A model generated the notes under the pieces. It was not told the origin of the DNA. It saw nothing but the letters and a program-made list of their open reading frames with translations, and searched no databases. The translations under genes and the position numbers were made by a program. Shown piece after piece: positions 22,399 through 34,892 of a stretch of DNA of 64,000 nt (position 1 is the first letter of the stretch; every line of letters starts with the position of its first letter). The DNA lies in NCBI GenBank assembly GCA_038373885.1, contig JAWZYV010000169.1:248001-312000 (forward strand). Direction: 5' to 3'. This stretch comes from Cheiracanthium punctorium (taxonomy: Eukaryota; Arthropoda; Arachnida; Araneae; Cheiracanthiidae).

Positions 22399-23173
22399 TA
22401 TAAATTTGGTCACGCTTTGATGATATTGAGAAAAAAAAAACACGTGTTTTTAAACCTTTGCCTGCATCGTTGCAAGTAACGGCGCTAGTAGTAATGTGAC
22501 AGAAGTTGCCAAGGATGGCCACTTTTTAGCGCTTTATCGCCAAGTTTAGTGCCAAAAAGTAAGTTTCCCAAACTGAACCTAGCTTGGAGGTATCGTCTAT
22601 ATTTGGAGCGAGCTTGCTAAACCCTACTATTTGGCAATGGGAATAAGTTTTTTTTTCTTTTTTTATGGTGAAGTAATCTAAAGTCGTTTTTTTTAAAAGA
22701 TTGTGCTGTTTAATTCAACATTTTGGGCATGTTTCAATAACATGGCTTAAGTCACACGCCTTCAGAATTCTGATAGAAAGTTAATCTGATATAATTAAAA
22801 TATTAGATTTACAGATTTTGTTTCCAGTTTCTCATCCAGTGCATTCTATTGAAATTGTCATTCTATTAAAATTGTCATTTTAAGTGGAGAGTTGAAGCTA
22901 AATTTATTTCGTTTCAAACGTTGACTTATGTTGCTGTGCAATATCAATAGAATTGATTTTTGTCGTAATGTTTTTCTTAGCTATTACAGACATTTATTAA
23001 TTCTAATGCATTTTGAAAGATAGCAGTATCTGAAATCTTATTATAGGCTTTAGTATAACCAATCAAAAATCAACGATATTCCATTTTCTTTATAATAGTA
23101 AAGCTTCCATGGGTGCTTTAAATACAGCTTCTTTACTAGACCAAATTGCCAAGTCTGGTGATTAAATATAATG
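22399..23173. other. AT-rich DNA with a dispersed-repeat fragment
   Basis: About 22510-22560 (TTGCCA...ATCGCCAAGTTT...TGCCAAAA) has an inverted, diverged match at about 31795-31890. No gene recognised. Confidence 0.5.
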
Positions 23174-23175
23174 TA

Positions 23176-25036
23176 CAGCTGCGGAAAAAAGGCCCACTTG
23201 CTCTTTATTTCGCCATCGTTCGTCGTATAGCAAAGTTATATATACCATTCGTTTGCAAATAACGCGTACTTTAATTTACTATTAATTTAATTTGCATAAG
23301 GGGCCGTCTTCGTATTTAATTCTGCATCAACTTCGTTTTTCTCAATGGCAACCCCATATTTTGACTTTATTAAACGAAAGAAAACCTTCAAATTACCCTA
23401 AATATAAATTTTCAAAATTTTCTACGATAATTTCCGGAGATATTGCGTATTCATTTTTGCGCGTTTTTAAGGGACTTTCTGCGAATTGAAAAACGCTATT
23501 TGAAGGTTCCGAACTTTTCGCCTTTCATTTATTTCGCTCGAGAGAATTAAAAGAAATTAATATTATTTTCAAGGAAAACATTGTTCCCATCTCTCTAAAA
23601 GTTTTTTGTACTGAGAATATCAAGGGTAGAATAGAATATTTAGTCTGTGGTCCAAATGACCCGTGAGTTCATAACTTCCTTGGTTCGTACACATGATTTA
23701 AGGGGAAAATGCAAAATGACTGCTAAGGATTTTGAAATTGTTATTCAGTGTTTCCCTTGATGTTTCTCTTAGACAGCTGAAATGTTGGCAGGAGTTAGAG
23801 GCTGCTCCCTGCTCTTCTGACTACAAGTATGAATATTGCTCGACTCAGCTATGGTCGAACTTAAAGAATGGTTTCATGATTGAAAATTTATTTGTTTGAA
23901 CTTCATGTAAAAAACGCAATTACTTTTTTACCGACCCAATATTATCACTGTGTTTGTTATTTCACTTTCTTCATTTAATACTATCGCCTGCAATGTGCAA
24001 TATTCTTAAGACTTTTGGCGGTATTTTAATTTATAATTAGATGAAATTTTTTTTACAGAAAAACGTGATTTTGAATGTTTGAAAAAGTGGGGAATTCCAA
24101 AGACCTAATGTTTCCGATATTAAAAAAGGTCTCATTCATGCCTGGAAAGTTGAGGATGTTAGTTTTTCAGAAATAGGACGTTGTATTAGAAGACATATAT
24201 GTACTGCATCTAATTCTATAGCTGGAAAATATTTTATTTGGGGGAATATGGTAGCGGACGCAACAATACACGCTTTATAGAATCCCCAACAAACTGTAAA
24301 AACCTCTAATTTATTTGCTTCCAAATTTGATATTTTTAATACTGGTACCTTTTACTGTGTTTTGCACAAAATAAATCTAATTTACATTTATTTTATGCAA
24401 TTAAAAAAAAAAAATCACTTAATACATTTATATATGGTCCCTTAACTCATGAAAATAACACATTTTATTTAATATAAATTAAACTACTGAACGTAAAAAT
24501 TTGAAATTTTGCACAGCCATGTAATATTAATTTCTGCATCTATTTCCATCGAAATTTGGCTAGGTCGCTATTCATAATTCTTTTGAATATTAATTTAATA
24601 ATTCATAATTCATATTAATGATTTATTAAAAATCATAATAACATTAAATTATGTTTGGGTCGTTTAGTTCTAATAGTACGAATAAAAATCAGCTTCTTAT
24701 ACTACCAATATTATATGAGATATGAATTGAAGTATGAAAAAATATTTTAATATAGTGGGAGGGGGATTTTGGGTGCTCATAACTCATTCATTTTCTGTCC
24801 AAATTTATTGAAAATTGGTGTCCGGGAATAAAATGAGCTAAATTTTTGAAATATGAAGTGAAATCTAGGGGTTGCTATTGAGAAAAAAAAAGTTGGTGCG
24901 AATTTTAATATGTAGATGGCCCCTTATGCAATTTTTATGCATAGCAAATTAAAGTGTGCGTCAATCGTAAACGATTGGTATCTGTAACTTTGCTGTGGAC
25001 GAAAAATGTACAAGTGGGCCTTTTTTTCCGCAGCTG
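23176..25036. mobile_element. Tc1/mariner-type element with long terminal repeats
   Basis: 1,861 bp flanked by TA (23174-23175 and 25037-25038). The ends read CAGCTGCGGAAAAAAGG on both strands, and similarity extends inward about 130 bp to the TTGCATAAGGGGCC block. Target and end type fit the Tc1/mariner superfamily. I found no convincing transposase; plus-strand text near 24138-24200 (AWKVEDVSFSEIGRCIRRH) is faintly like a Tc3-type HTH but isolated. It is therefore non-autonomous or badly decayed. Confidence 0.75.
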
Positions 25037-25038
25037 TA

Positions 25039-25727
25039 CAGTCGAGCGCGCTTAATGGAATAGCCAATTTGCCACCAAACATTATTCTAGTATGCAGGAT
25101 ATTCCATTTTCAGGGATCACATTCACAGATCACAAAAGAGAGCCACATTCAATTTTTATTATAATAAGTGGGATATTCCTTTAGCTTATATTCCCTTAAG
25201 CAGGTTTGGCTGTATTTCGGATAATGTGTGCATAAGTGCAAAAATAAACAAGAAAACTCACAGATGTGTAATTGCACAAATAGTAAGATTTGGCACAGGC
25301 ATCCGTTTCGAATCTAACAAGGAGGTTCATCACCAGTGAGTACAACTTGCGGACTCGATGGACGTGTGGGCCGAAATGACCTAATGTAAAAGGAGGCAAG
25401 CCAAATGTGTCTGATGTATAAGCTTTCAAATCTTAGGTCTGTGTCAAATGTCCTCAGCTAATGTTGCGATCTGATGAAATGAGAGAAAGAATAACTGTTT
25501 AAGGTAAACAATCCAAACTGTTACTCAAGAAGGCATTAAATATTCTTAAAGCTTTTACAAGTTTTGAAAAGCATCGCAGAGATTTGAGTCAAAATAAGAA
25601 GCGCGAGTTTTAAAACGAGACGACAGTAAATAAATAAATAAATAAATAAATCAAAATGGTGGTTGGAGAAACAGCAATGATGGTCAAATAAACAGCCCTT
25701 GTTGTCTTGTTTTTTTAAATGCTGATG
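25039..25727. other. AT-rich DNA, no gene recognised
   Basis: An AATA microsatellite lies at about 25627-25650. Otherwise nothing assignable. Confidence 0.5.
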
Positions 25728-26037
25728 TTCCTGGATAGGGATGGACGCGAGACCATGCGAGACGAGAAATGGCTCAAGTCTCGTCTCGTCTCGTCCCTTC
25801 ATACCGAAGTATCGTCTCGTGGTCTCGTCTCGCGGTCTCGTCTCGCACTCGGAGGTCTCGTCTCGTGCGAGACCGCGAGACCGTTCTCACATACTCTCTC
25901 AGCCAAAATGTCTTTTTACTTCTTTGTTTAAAGTAAAAAATGTAGAGTCGTTTCTCATTTATCGTGGTCTGGCATAGTCAAACCCTTGGTTAATCAAAAA
26001 TGACAATATTTATCATGAATTGTTTTCTGAGACTAAT

Positions 26038-26300
26038 CACTGCCGAGCTCATAACGCTCTGAGCTGGGAGACAGAAGGTGCCTGGTTCCAATGGCGGATC
26101 CAGAAAAAAGTTCTGGAGGGGGCAAAAGACATGCTTTGTCACGTTTTCTTATAAAATGACTTAAATTTACAAAACAAGTCAATTCTTTGTCAATTAAAGG
26201 AGGCATGCGCCTTTGTGCCCCCCTTCTGGATACGCCAATGTCTGGTTCAAAACCAGGTCGCGTCCACCGACCTAGCCGTTCGGGATTTCAGTAGTTTTCT
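26038..26300 (+). repeat. tRNA-derived SINE-like unit, interrupted
   Basis: The text TGCCGAGCTCATAACGCTCT followed, after removal of the insert at 26089-26240, by CTGGTTCAAAACCAGG looks like tRNA A-box and B-box regions. A B-box-like GGTTCAAAACC lies at 26244-26254. The insert lies just before the B box. Boundaries are approximate, and the element is itself inside the hAT-type element. Confidence 0.45.
26089..26240. mobile_element. hAT-type miniature element (CARTGGCGGATCCAG family)
   Basis: 152 bp. It starts CAATGGCGGATCCAGAA, and its other strand starts CATTGGCGTATCCAGAA. The flanks CCTGGTTC (26081-26088) and TCTGGTTC (26241-26248) match at 7 of 8 bases, as expected for a hAT target duplication. 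Non-coding. Confidence 0.8.
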
Positions 26301-26556
26301 CCGAAACGGGCTAGGACCCCTTAGAATAACCTCTACGGAGAGCACCCACCCCTTGTGTTATTTATTTGACGTGAATTTATAAGTGTTCTTGCGTCAAAGC
26401 ACACAAATCTGAAATACATGTTACACAAACAAATAACAGACTAATCACTAGAGCTGGCATAAATGAAAATACATTATTTTTATCCGTTACAACTAGTTCA
26501 AGGCGACGATTCAAGTCGAAAAAAAGCTAAACTGGTTTTTGATACTACAGTAAGCA

Positions 26557-26640
26557 GTGACGCATCCAGGATTTTTTTTTTTTTTTTTTTGGGGGGGGGG
26601 GTGTACACATATTATTGAACTCGGTTATAGTAATTTCATT
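26557..26640 (+). repeat. Single hAT-miniature end plus T/G homopolymers
   Basis: CAGTGACGCATCCAGGA resembles the end of the family at 26089, followed by long T and G runs. No matching right end was found, so it is a truncated copy at best. Confidence 0.35.
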
Positions 26641-28589
26641 AATAAACGAAAACTCTTTTATAAAAGATAAAAATATTCAGTTTGACTGGCCATTGAATAC
26701 TAGCTGACTATTAAGGTAACTCTATTATAGTGTCGAAAATGATTATGTGCTGGTCTTTTCATTCACGTTATAACCTAGTTCATCTGTATATAATGTACTG
26801 TTTGAACGCAATAATTTAATTAACCAATTATTTTGTAAAAAAAATACTTTCAAAATATTTAAGACAATTTTAAAAAATAAAATATTTTAATTCATTAAGT
26901 GGAAATCTCTATTTTTCGTAGATTTTCAATTGGATTTCTTAACCTTTGGGGGGGGGGGGGTTAGCCTTTATAGCCATCTCAATGGGTGCGTCTATGTCCG
27001 TAAGAATTCTCAAGCATTTTTACTCACCATCAAATTCTATTGAAGGGAAAATTTACAAAAAGATTAATTCTATTAAAGGGGAGGGGGGTGTAGATCGTTG
27101 TCTATGTCCCTAGTCCTTACCCATTTATCGAAAAATTTATTTATCACTAAACAAAAATTGGTAGTACTAAAGGTCTGTATGTATTATAAAATTATTACAT
27201 TGTCACGTAACACATTGCAAATAATAACACAAATATGTAATAATCAAAAAGCAAACACATGCGCTCCTACCAGCTTATCCAAAAAAACAACACAAGCAGC
27301 AAGTTTATGTATTATCTAGTTATCCAAACAGCACATTTGAATTTTTTTAATTCATTTTTTACATTTTTTTTTCCCTGAGAAAAAGAAACATCTTGCACTT
27401 TTTTTCGTGTAGGTGACATTTATGTTCTGTTTCACAGTTCCGAATCGTCCCTAACCGAAATAATCCCAATAAGTATCCCAAATCGAAATAGGGAAATGAA
27501 TCTGAGATCTGAAACAGCAGGAAATACATAAAGCTATCCCCCACCCCCACCTCCTTCTGGGAGGTCCATTTTAGTCAAAGACCATTCCGGATTTGAAGAT
27601 GACACACAACACAAAGAAAGAATAGTCATCTAAGTATTTTCCCAGGAAAAAAAAAAACACAAGGGAGCTCTCATCTTATCTTCCTCCGAGCGTCCGACCT
27701 CCATACAATTCCCACCTCCCCCTACCCAAAATTTTATGGACCGAATTTCTAAAACATGGGGAACTTCCTGTCTCCAGGGCATGCCCGTGCGTACTAGTGT
27801 CTTTTTCCCAGAAGGCAGAACAAAATTTAAATCTGGGAGCAAAAACTAAATCGCGTTCATACCTGCAAACATCTAGTGAAGAAAATCCAGTCGATTTATG
27901 TGGTGTCTAATTCAAAGTCATAATTACTTATCTAAGTCACAAAACACTCTTCGAAATTTTTTCGCACCTTAAATTTCGCCATCTATTCTATCTATCAATT
28001 TTTAAAAATATAATTTGACATGACACGACATAGTTATGGTTTTTAAAATGAAAAGTTTGCTTTGTATGCATGTTTGAAATTTCAATCACACATAAGGTCG
28101 TGATATTAAAAATAGAATTTGTAAAAGAGCTCAGAAATAGAATTCTTTTAACATAAAAGGAATAAAACTTCAAAGTTTCTTTACTTTCACAAGTTTATTC
28201 TTAAATTTTCGAAATTTTACAAAATATCTGCTTTTTAGATAGAAAAAGTAGTAAAATTTTTCGGGACTGTGAACTCACACAATGTTACAATTAAATGATT
28301 TTTCCCATCTAATTCTGCAATTTTCAAGAATCCTTCACAAATGAGTAATCAACATAAGCACAAATCTTTACTATTGGACCAAAATACCATGGTATATTGA
28401 TCCATATTAAATGAATAGACCTTAAGTGCAGTAATCTTTAAGAACTGGTGGGGAAATGAATGTGTCGATTTTTAAAACTTCAAAATGTTAGAAAACCAAG
28501 AGATTTTAATGTAAAATCAGGTGACCAGGAGAAACCATCAAAATTCAGTAGTCTCCTGAAAAATCCAGTAGAGTTGACAGGTATGCGCT

Positions 28590-28815
28590 TCAAAATCGTC
28601 TCTTAATCAAAGCGATTACGATTAGAGGCTCTTAGATTACGACTATCTGGCAAAGTAAATTTCTAGATCACGATTAGACTACGATTACGCAAAAAATTTC
28701 AAGAGTACGTTTAGACTAAGATCATATGAAAAATTCAATTCCAGATTATGATTAGACTACTATTATATAAGAAAATGTAATCGATTACAATCGATTACGA
28801 TTAAAAGTCTGCTGA
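28590..28815. repeat. Cluster of degenerate GATTACGATTAGA repeats
   Basis: Degenerate units such as AGACTACGATTACG recur about every 50-55 bp and end in ATCGATTACAATCGATTACG. This resembles the subterminal region of a hAT-type miniature. The neighbouring words CATACCTGCAAAC (27869) and TTGACAGGTATG (28573) may be ends of another small element. Confidence 0.4.
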
Positions 28816-29798
28816 CCCCCTCTCCTACAAATTTGAATATATTGAGTGAATGATTGAAAATATAATCGTTTCTATTCGGAGTTCAGAGTGCGAAACATTT
28901 TAGTGTAAAAATGATTTAAAAAATTCAAATACTTAAAAAAGAAATTCACATCACCAAAAGCTTGGGGACAGTGGGACTACTGTGCATACTGTGTACTAAA
29001 AAATCAGGTCACTGTCCTTGGAAAATTATCTGAATGACATCTTTGAATAGAAATAAATCGTAAATACACCCTCCAAAAAAAGCATCCGAGAAACGTCCTA
29101 AGTTGGTTTCGTATATTAAAAATTATTTATCATAGAATATGAATTAGGCTAGGTATAAATATGACTTTCCATATGTCTGTCAAGTTGTGCGTTTTTCAAA
29201 AACTCAATTATTACTTGCAAATCTAAAATAGGAAATTTCTCTCTTACTCGAATACTTTTTTTGGAGGATGTACATGAATGTGCCACTGTTTGCGCCCTTT
29301 CGGATGCCCACTACTTCCTTACATTTTTTATTTCACACCCAACCCCCACACATCTAAAAAAATAAACCCCTTAAATATTCTGTGCTTTTTTTCTGGTGCG
29401 CTTTTCTGACTACTCATGTAAACATTTTCACGAATATTTCAAAATATGGAAATATTACTAAAGTAATTTCCGTAATTTAGCGTACACCTCATTCTGTAAG
29501 CTAATTATTAATCTGTGCCAATTGCTGCGGGGCGAAGATTTTTACAAAATACGATCTTGCCGCTTTTAGAAAGATTTTAAAGTACCTACCATAACCATCC
29601 TTGCCTATTTTAACGCAAGACCGCTAGATTGGCTTGTGGTTTCGCGCGATACCTGACCCGTGGTATCGTCCCGTGGTCTCGTCTAGTGGTCTCGTCTCAT
29701 GGTCTCGTCTCGTACCCGGAGATCTCGTCTCGTCAAAGTGCGAGACCGCGAGAATTCTCGTCTCGTCTCGTGGTCTCGCGTCCATCCCTATTCCTGGA

Positions 29799-31376
29799 TA
29801 TTGAATTTTAAACTCATTTAGTTTGGCCAATGTCAGTCAAGTTGAAATTACACAAGAAAGCCATAAAAATATAGACCTTTTACAATCTGTTAATCTTAAA
29901 TAATGATGATGCTATTAAAGATATAAAAGTAAGTAAAAAAAAAAAAAAAAAAGGTTAGTGAGTCTCTTATGGTGAAACAACTAGGATAGCTTAGGCTTAT
30001 GTATCATCTAGTTAATTCTAAGGTGCCAATTGCAAAATGATGAATTTTACAAACACTTTTATTTTCACAATTATTTATTAGCATAGTGTATTATTATATG
30101 GTTGAAACCATATTATTGTGAGAAATTTTCTAATATTGCTTATTATTTATACTATGCATGTTCGTTTCTCCCTCGTAAATACTCAATTTAAATATTTAAA
30201 TCCTCCAATGTTCAACTTCGTGAAAAAAAGAAACATCGCGTTATATCGAGGAGCTATTTAGAATCGCATAAATTGCGAGTATGACGTAAAGTTTGAAGCA
30301 GAGTTCATGAATCTCATGCATTTTTTTTTTAATTTATGAAGTCATTTTTTAACTATCCTAAAAGACGCTTCGAGTAGTCGAGTCAGTTCACTTGGTTATT
30401 TCTCACAAATTTGTTTTAAAACGGAGAAATATTGAAATTTGCAACGATTTTGAAAATTACTATTTTTTCTTTGCATAGCATCGTAATGGGTAAAAGTAAT
30501 GTTAATAATTACGTGTTAAAAATCCAAACATAAAATCTCACAACCATTACTTTCCTGTGCGTGAGCAGTTTTGTATAAAGAAAAGTAAAGGAAGACACCG
30601 ATAATTAAAATTATTCACGCTACACTAGATCTTTAGCTTTCAGTTTTAAGCCCAGTTAAAAAGCAGAAAACAAAACTAGTTTTAGTCAAAATAGTTAACT
30701 TAGAAGCCTTGCCGTTTCTTACATCTGCAATTAATCACCTGCATTATTGTGAACTGGACTAAACTATTTTGACTTCGTTTTATTGCTAACTCGGGTAGTT
30801 CTGTTGTCATTAATCATAAAATATTTTAACTACGACTCAAAAGTAATGTAAAAAAATAATTACGTAAAACCACAGTAAATTATGCAAATAAACACCTGCC
30901 AAATTACAAGTAGTATTATTAATTTTTCAAAATAAATAATTGCTTTAAAGGAGGCAAAAAGAAAGAATTATAGTTTTGTTAATTTAAAATAATTTCTTAC
31001 AGAAGAGAAAAGGGCGAAGATTTTAGATTGCCCGTGAATCTCTGTGTTCTAACAAGCGCTAAGCTGCATAGCTTCGATGCAATGGATATACGACTTTAAA
31101 TATTTTCTTTTGCATAATTTCCAATTTTAACTAGAAGACATTTTCATTTTTTATTTCAAGTATTATGCATTAATTCAAGTATTATGCTTAAATTTTGTAA
31201 GAATTAGTAATATTTATCACCTTTCACAAGAAAACCATCGAAGCAAATGATGCAAAATTTGGCTCCATAACAGGAAATGTATCAAGCTAAAATGCATGCT
31301 TTTGTTTTATTTATTCATATATTTATTTGCTTCTTTGTTTTTTAGGGGGAAACTTTATTCCATTTTTATTCATATA
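29799..31376. other. AT-rich DNA, no gene recognised
   Basis: A poly-A stretch lies at about 29935-29952. No assignable feature. Confidence 0.5.
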
Positions 31377-31934
31377 CTAGCTGAAGGACCCGTTCTTCAA
31401 ACGGAATGGATATTGTTAAACCAAAAAATACAAATGGAAAATATATAAATAAATACTAAACATGTTTTTAGATTTATTCGCCTTAAAAACTGTTTTACAG
31501 TATTTGTTAGGCATATTCTATCTATACTTGATAACTCTCTAAATACTGTTTAGAATGTGCATCATAATCCTCGAGTGTGTCGTATTTGTCTTCCTTGTTC
31601 CATAAAATACTTCTTTAAAATCTCTCTCTATATTAAAATCTCCTACTAAAACTGTTTTAATTCTCGCGTGGCATATTCTAAGTATACTTCACCTTTATTT
31701 TCATGAATATAGACACCGTTATTCCAATTAAATAAACAGTAGGGTAAGGCAATTTCTCGACAAACATGGAAGATATAGCTAAGTTGGCTCCAATTTCGGG
31801 AATTTAATTTTTTTTAATGCCAAATTTGGCGATAAATCACCAAAAAGTGGCAAACCTTCGCGACTTTTCACATTTAATATGGCAACCCTTAAAAAGTAAT
31901 TCGCCCTTCACCAGGTAGACAAAAATTTTGACTG

Positions 31935-32860
31935 AAATTAACAGCACTCATGAATTTTGCGGAATTTCTTTTTTCTTCTGTGATGCGAAGGAAAATCTGA
32001 AAAGAACGTTTTGTCCCCTTCCGCCGAGTTTGGGTGAAAATTCTAAAAAACCTTGAAATTAATTTTTAGGTATTTCTGTTAGTTACATTTTAAAGCAAGA
32101 ATTTTATGGATGTCTCTTTTAGCCTCTGAGATATGAAGATAAATGTGAAAAGAACGTCAAAGTGCGTTTTAGCCCCTTACCCCCGTTTGGGTGGGAATTC
32201 CAAAAAATCCTTAAAATGATTTTTAGATATTTCAGCTAGTTACATTTTAAAGCAAAAATTTTGCTCCTATCTCTTTTTACTTCTGAGATATAAAGGAAAT
32301 GTGAAAAGAACGTTAAAGAACGATTTGGCCCCTTTCGGCCTCTTACCCCCTGTTCGGGTGCGAATTCTAAAAAACCCTGAAAATTACTTTTATGTATTTC
32401 CGTTAGTTACATTTTAAAGCAAAAATTTTGCGACATCTCTTCTGTGATATGAAAGAAAATGTAAAAAGAACGTTTTGCCCTCGTACCCCGCGTTTGAGAG
32501 AAAATTCTATAAAACCTTGAAAATAATTTTTAGGTATTTCTGTTAGTTACATTTTAAAGCAAGAATTTCACGGCTGCCACTTTTAGTCTCTGAGATATGA
32601 AGATAAATGGGAAAAGAACGTTAAAGAAAGTTTTAACCCCTTACCCCCGTTTGAGTGGGGATTCTAAAAAAATCTTAAAATGATTTTTAGATATTTCAGC
32701 TAGTTACATTTTAAAGCAAAAATTGTGATCTCTTTTTACTTCTGAGATATAAAAGGATATGTGAAAAGAACGTTAAAGAACGATTAGGCCCCTTACCCCG
32801 TTCGGGTTGGAATTCTAAAAACCCTGAAAACGAATTTTAGGTATTTAATTTAGTTACATT
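31935..32860 (+). repeat. 157-bp tandem array, left part
   Basis: The anchor TAGTTACATTTTAAAGCA starts at 32080, 32237, 32404, 32544 and 32701, with a broken copy at 32851; spacings are 157, 167, 140, 157 and 150. Each unit holds GAGATATGAAG, GAAAAGAACGTTAAAGAACG, a CCCCTTACCCCCGTTTGGGT block and TTTTTAGGTATTTC. No open frame persists. Confidence 0.9.
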
Positions 32861-32964
32861 AGGTATTTAATTGCTCTCCCAGAGAGAAATATATGTTGCT
32901 TTTGTCTTGTACAGATAACGCAGTGATACTCATACTGAGGTTCTATTTAGTCACCGGGAAAAAT

Positions 32965-34892
32965 GTGAGCACGTGGACTTACTCAGGAAAAAATTTTAAA
33001 AGAATTACAACAATTATATGAAATTGATTCTGGTGATAGTGAAATTAGTGATTTGGACGAAGAATATTTTCCCACAAAAAGCAACAATTCTGATAAATCT
33101 GAATGTGCTTCTGAGAATGACGGTGGATGCCATGAAACTAACATCTCGGAAAAAGAACGTTCAGAAACAAACCCGCAAATGTCTATAGACAGTAGACAAA
33201 GACTTGAACGTGCTAATACAAAGGATGTACTTAGTGGTGTTAGTCGAAAACAACATCGGAAATGCTCCATTCGGAATAAACCACCCACAATCGGGAAGGA
33301 AGAAATTTCTGCAGACGGATCATTATGGAAAGTAATTTCACCTTCTGGGGCAGTAGGCCGATTTACAGCCCAAAATGTATTGGTGTTGGTATTGTGTGTT
33401 AAGGTAAACCTGCACGCGGGGTATCTGCCTAGGATGGGGGGTGCCTTGGTAGGAGGACTTTCTAAGGGGTTCTAACGCGTATCCCAAAATGTATTGAAAG
33501 AAACACAAGGTCCAACATCGTACGCAAAAAGAAATATTTGCGAAAATAGCGTGCTTAGTGCTTGGAGACTAATTTTCAGCAATCGAATGGTAAGGCATAT
33601 AAAAGAATGCACAGAAGAAGAAGCACGCCGACGTTTAAATAAAAACACTTGGACTGTATCTTTTGATGAACTTGAAGCTGTTTTTTCGATTATGTACGCA
33701 AGAGGCTTGTATGGAGCGAAAAACATTCCTTTAAATTCTTTGTGGTCGACTGTCTGGGGTCCAAAATTTTTCTCACAGACTATGCCTAGAGATCGCTACA
33801 AAGAAATCTTGCGTTTCCTTTGCTTTGATCACAAAATGGAAAGATCCGAGCGACTGAAGTCCGATAAATTTGCTCTAGTTTCTGATTTATGGTACCCTTT
33901 CATTGAAGAAAGTGCATCTTGTTATAAACCAGGATTAGATCTCACTGTAGATGAACAACTTCTTCCATCAAAGGCTAGATATCCTTTCACACAATATATT
34001 CCAAGCAAACCGGAAAAGTTTGGGATAAAGTTTTCTCTACTTGTTTGCGTAGATTCAAAATATGTCCTCACTAGTTTTCCGTACACAGGTGCAGAAAAAG
34101 AGCGGTCAGCTGACCAAGCTGCTCGTGAACATGTTGTTATGAAGTGGGCGCAACCTTACTTGGGAAAAGTAAGAAATATAACTACCGACAGTGTGTGTGT
34201 TATTTTACTACTGCAACATTATGTGAAAAATTAAAGTCGCCGTAAACAAGCCTAGTTGGAACTCTCAGAAGAGATCGCAGAGAAGTGCCACCATCAGCAA
34301 AACTGTGAAAAAAAAATCTTTATTCCACTATTATATACAGGGGAGTTAACGAAATAACATTAACTGTTTATCAAGGGAAGAAAAATAAAAAATGTTTTGT
34401 TGCTAAGTTCTCTCCATAAAAACGTTATCATCGACGACAGTGATAAGAAAAAGCCAGAAACTATTACATATTATAATAAAACGAAGTACGGTATAGACAT
34501 AGTCGATCAAATGATACGCCTTTACAGCACCAAATCCGGGACACGTCGTTGGCCTAGGCATGTATTCTTTAATGTTTTGGATATATATGCTATAAATGCG
34601 TGGATTTTATATAAAGAGGCTACCGGGTAGAGATTTTATCCAACAGTTATGTGAAGAACTCCGTGGTCCCTACGTGTTATCGAGAAATACAACTAATGCA
34701 AGGAAACCAAGTGAGCAATGTATAAGCAGAGAAGACAAAACTCTAACAAAGAGAGTCATATGTAGGATAAAAATATCTTGCAAAGGTAACCATACTTGGA
34801 ACACATGTCCGGATTGCAAAAATGCAGTTTGTGGCAAATGTGCTTCAAGAGAAGTGCGGTGCATCAATTGTTATGAAAACTGTACAGAGTGA
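32965..34892 (+). pseudogene. piggyBac transposase (DDE_Tnp_1_7), disrupted
   Basis: The frame opens with GLTQEKILKELQQLYEIDSGDS and an acidic head (EISDLDEEYFPTK). An in-frame TGA follows the only nearby ATG (about 32964), so the start is damaged. A 114-bp in-frame insert with a stop interrupts it at 33383-33496. The catalytic domain is in 33494-34234: Asp153 of that frame in DLTVDEQLLPSK, FGIKFSLLVCVDSK, and Asp232 in NITTDS. Next to it a GT-repeat expansion (about 34190-34204) shifts the frame. Coding resumes at 34397 with VIIDDSDKKKPETITYYN and the third Asp in TKYGIDIVDQM, then WPRHVFFNVLDIYAINAW. Another shift near 34620 leads to a Cys-rich tail (ISCKGNHTWNTCPDC, VCGKC). All three catalytic Asp residues survive. 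Confidence 0.9.
33369..33496 (+). repeat. 114-bp insert between 14-bp direct repeats in the transposase
   Basis: CCCAAAATGTATTG occurs at 33369-33382 and 33483-33496. The offset is 114 bp (38 codons), so frame is kept, but the insert carries a TAA at 33473-33475. It is GC-richer than its surroundings and has no GT...AG arrangement that would splice it out cleanly. Confidence 0.8.

Larger units (their letters stand above)
25736..29790. mobile_element. 4-kb hAT-type element without visible transposase
   Basis: The ends are a perfect 20-bp inverted repeat, TAGGGATGGACGCGAGACCA. The flanks are a perfect 8-bp duplication TTCCTGGA (25728-25735 and 29791-29798), the hAT signature. About 150 bp inside each end is packed with GTCTCGTCTCG/CGAGACGAGAC words, likely transposase contact sites. 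One block (ending TGCGAGACCGCGAGA) occurs in the same orientation at both ends. The 3.7-kb interior holds a SINE-like unit, another miniature element and G-runs, but I see no hAT transposase or C-terminal dimerisation motif. A single-ended relative starts at 50166. Confidence 0.88.

Noticed and set aside
24136..24324. 62-codon minus-strand frame inside the 1.86-kb element as a transposase
   Set aside because: No catalytic or HTH motif on that strand.
25719..25977. Arg/Ser-rich frames at the hAT left end and similar ones at 29624-29830
   Set aside because: They are translations of the CGAGACGAGAC terminal words, not genes.
33383..33482. Insert in the piggyBac gene as a normal spliceosomal intron
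   Set aside because: In no register across the 14-bp repeat does it start GT and end AG.
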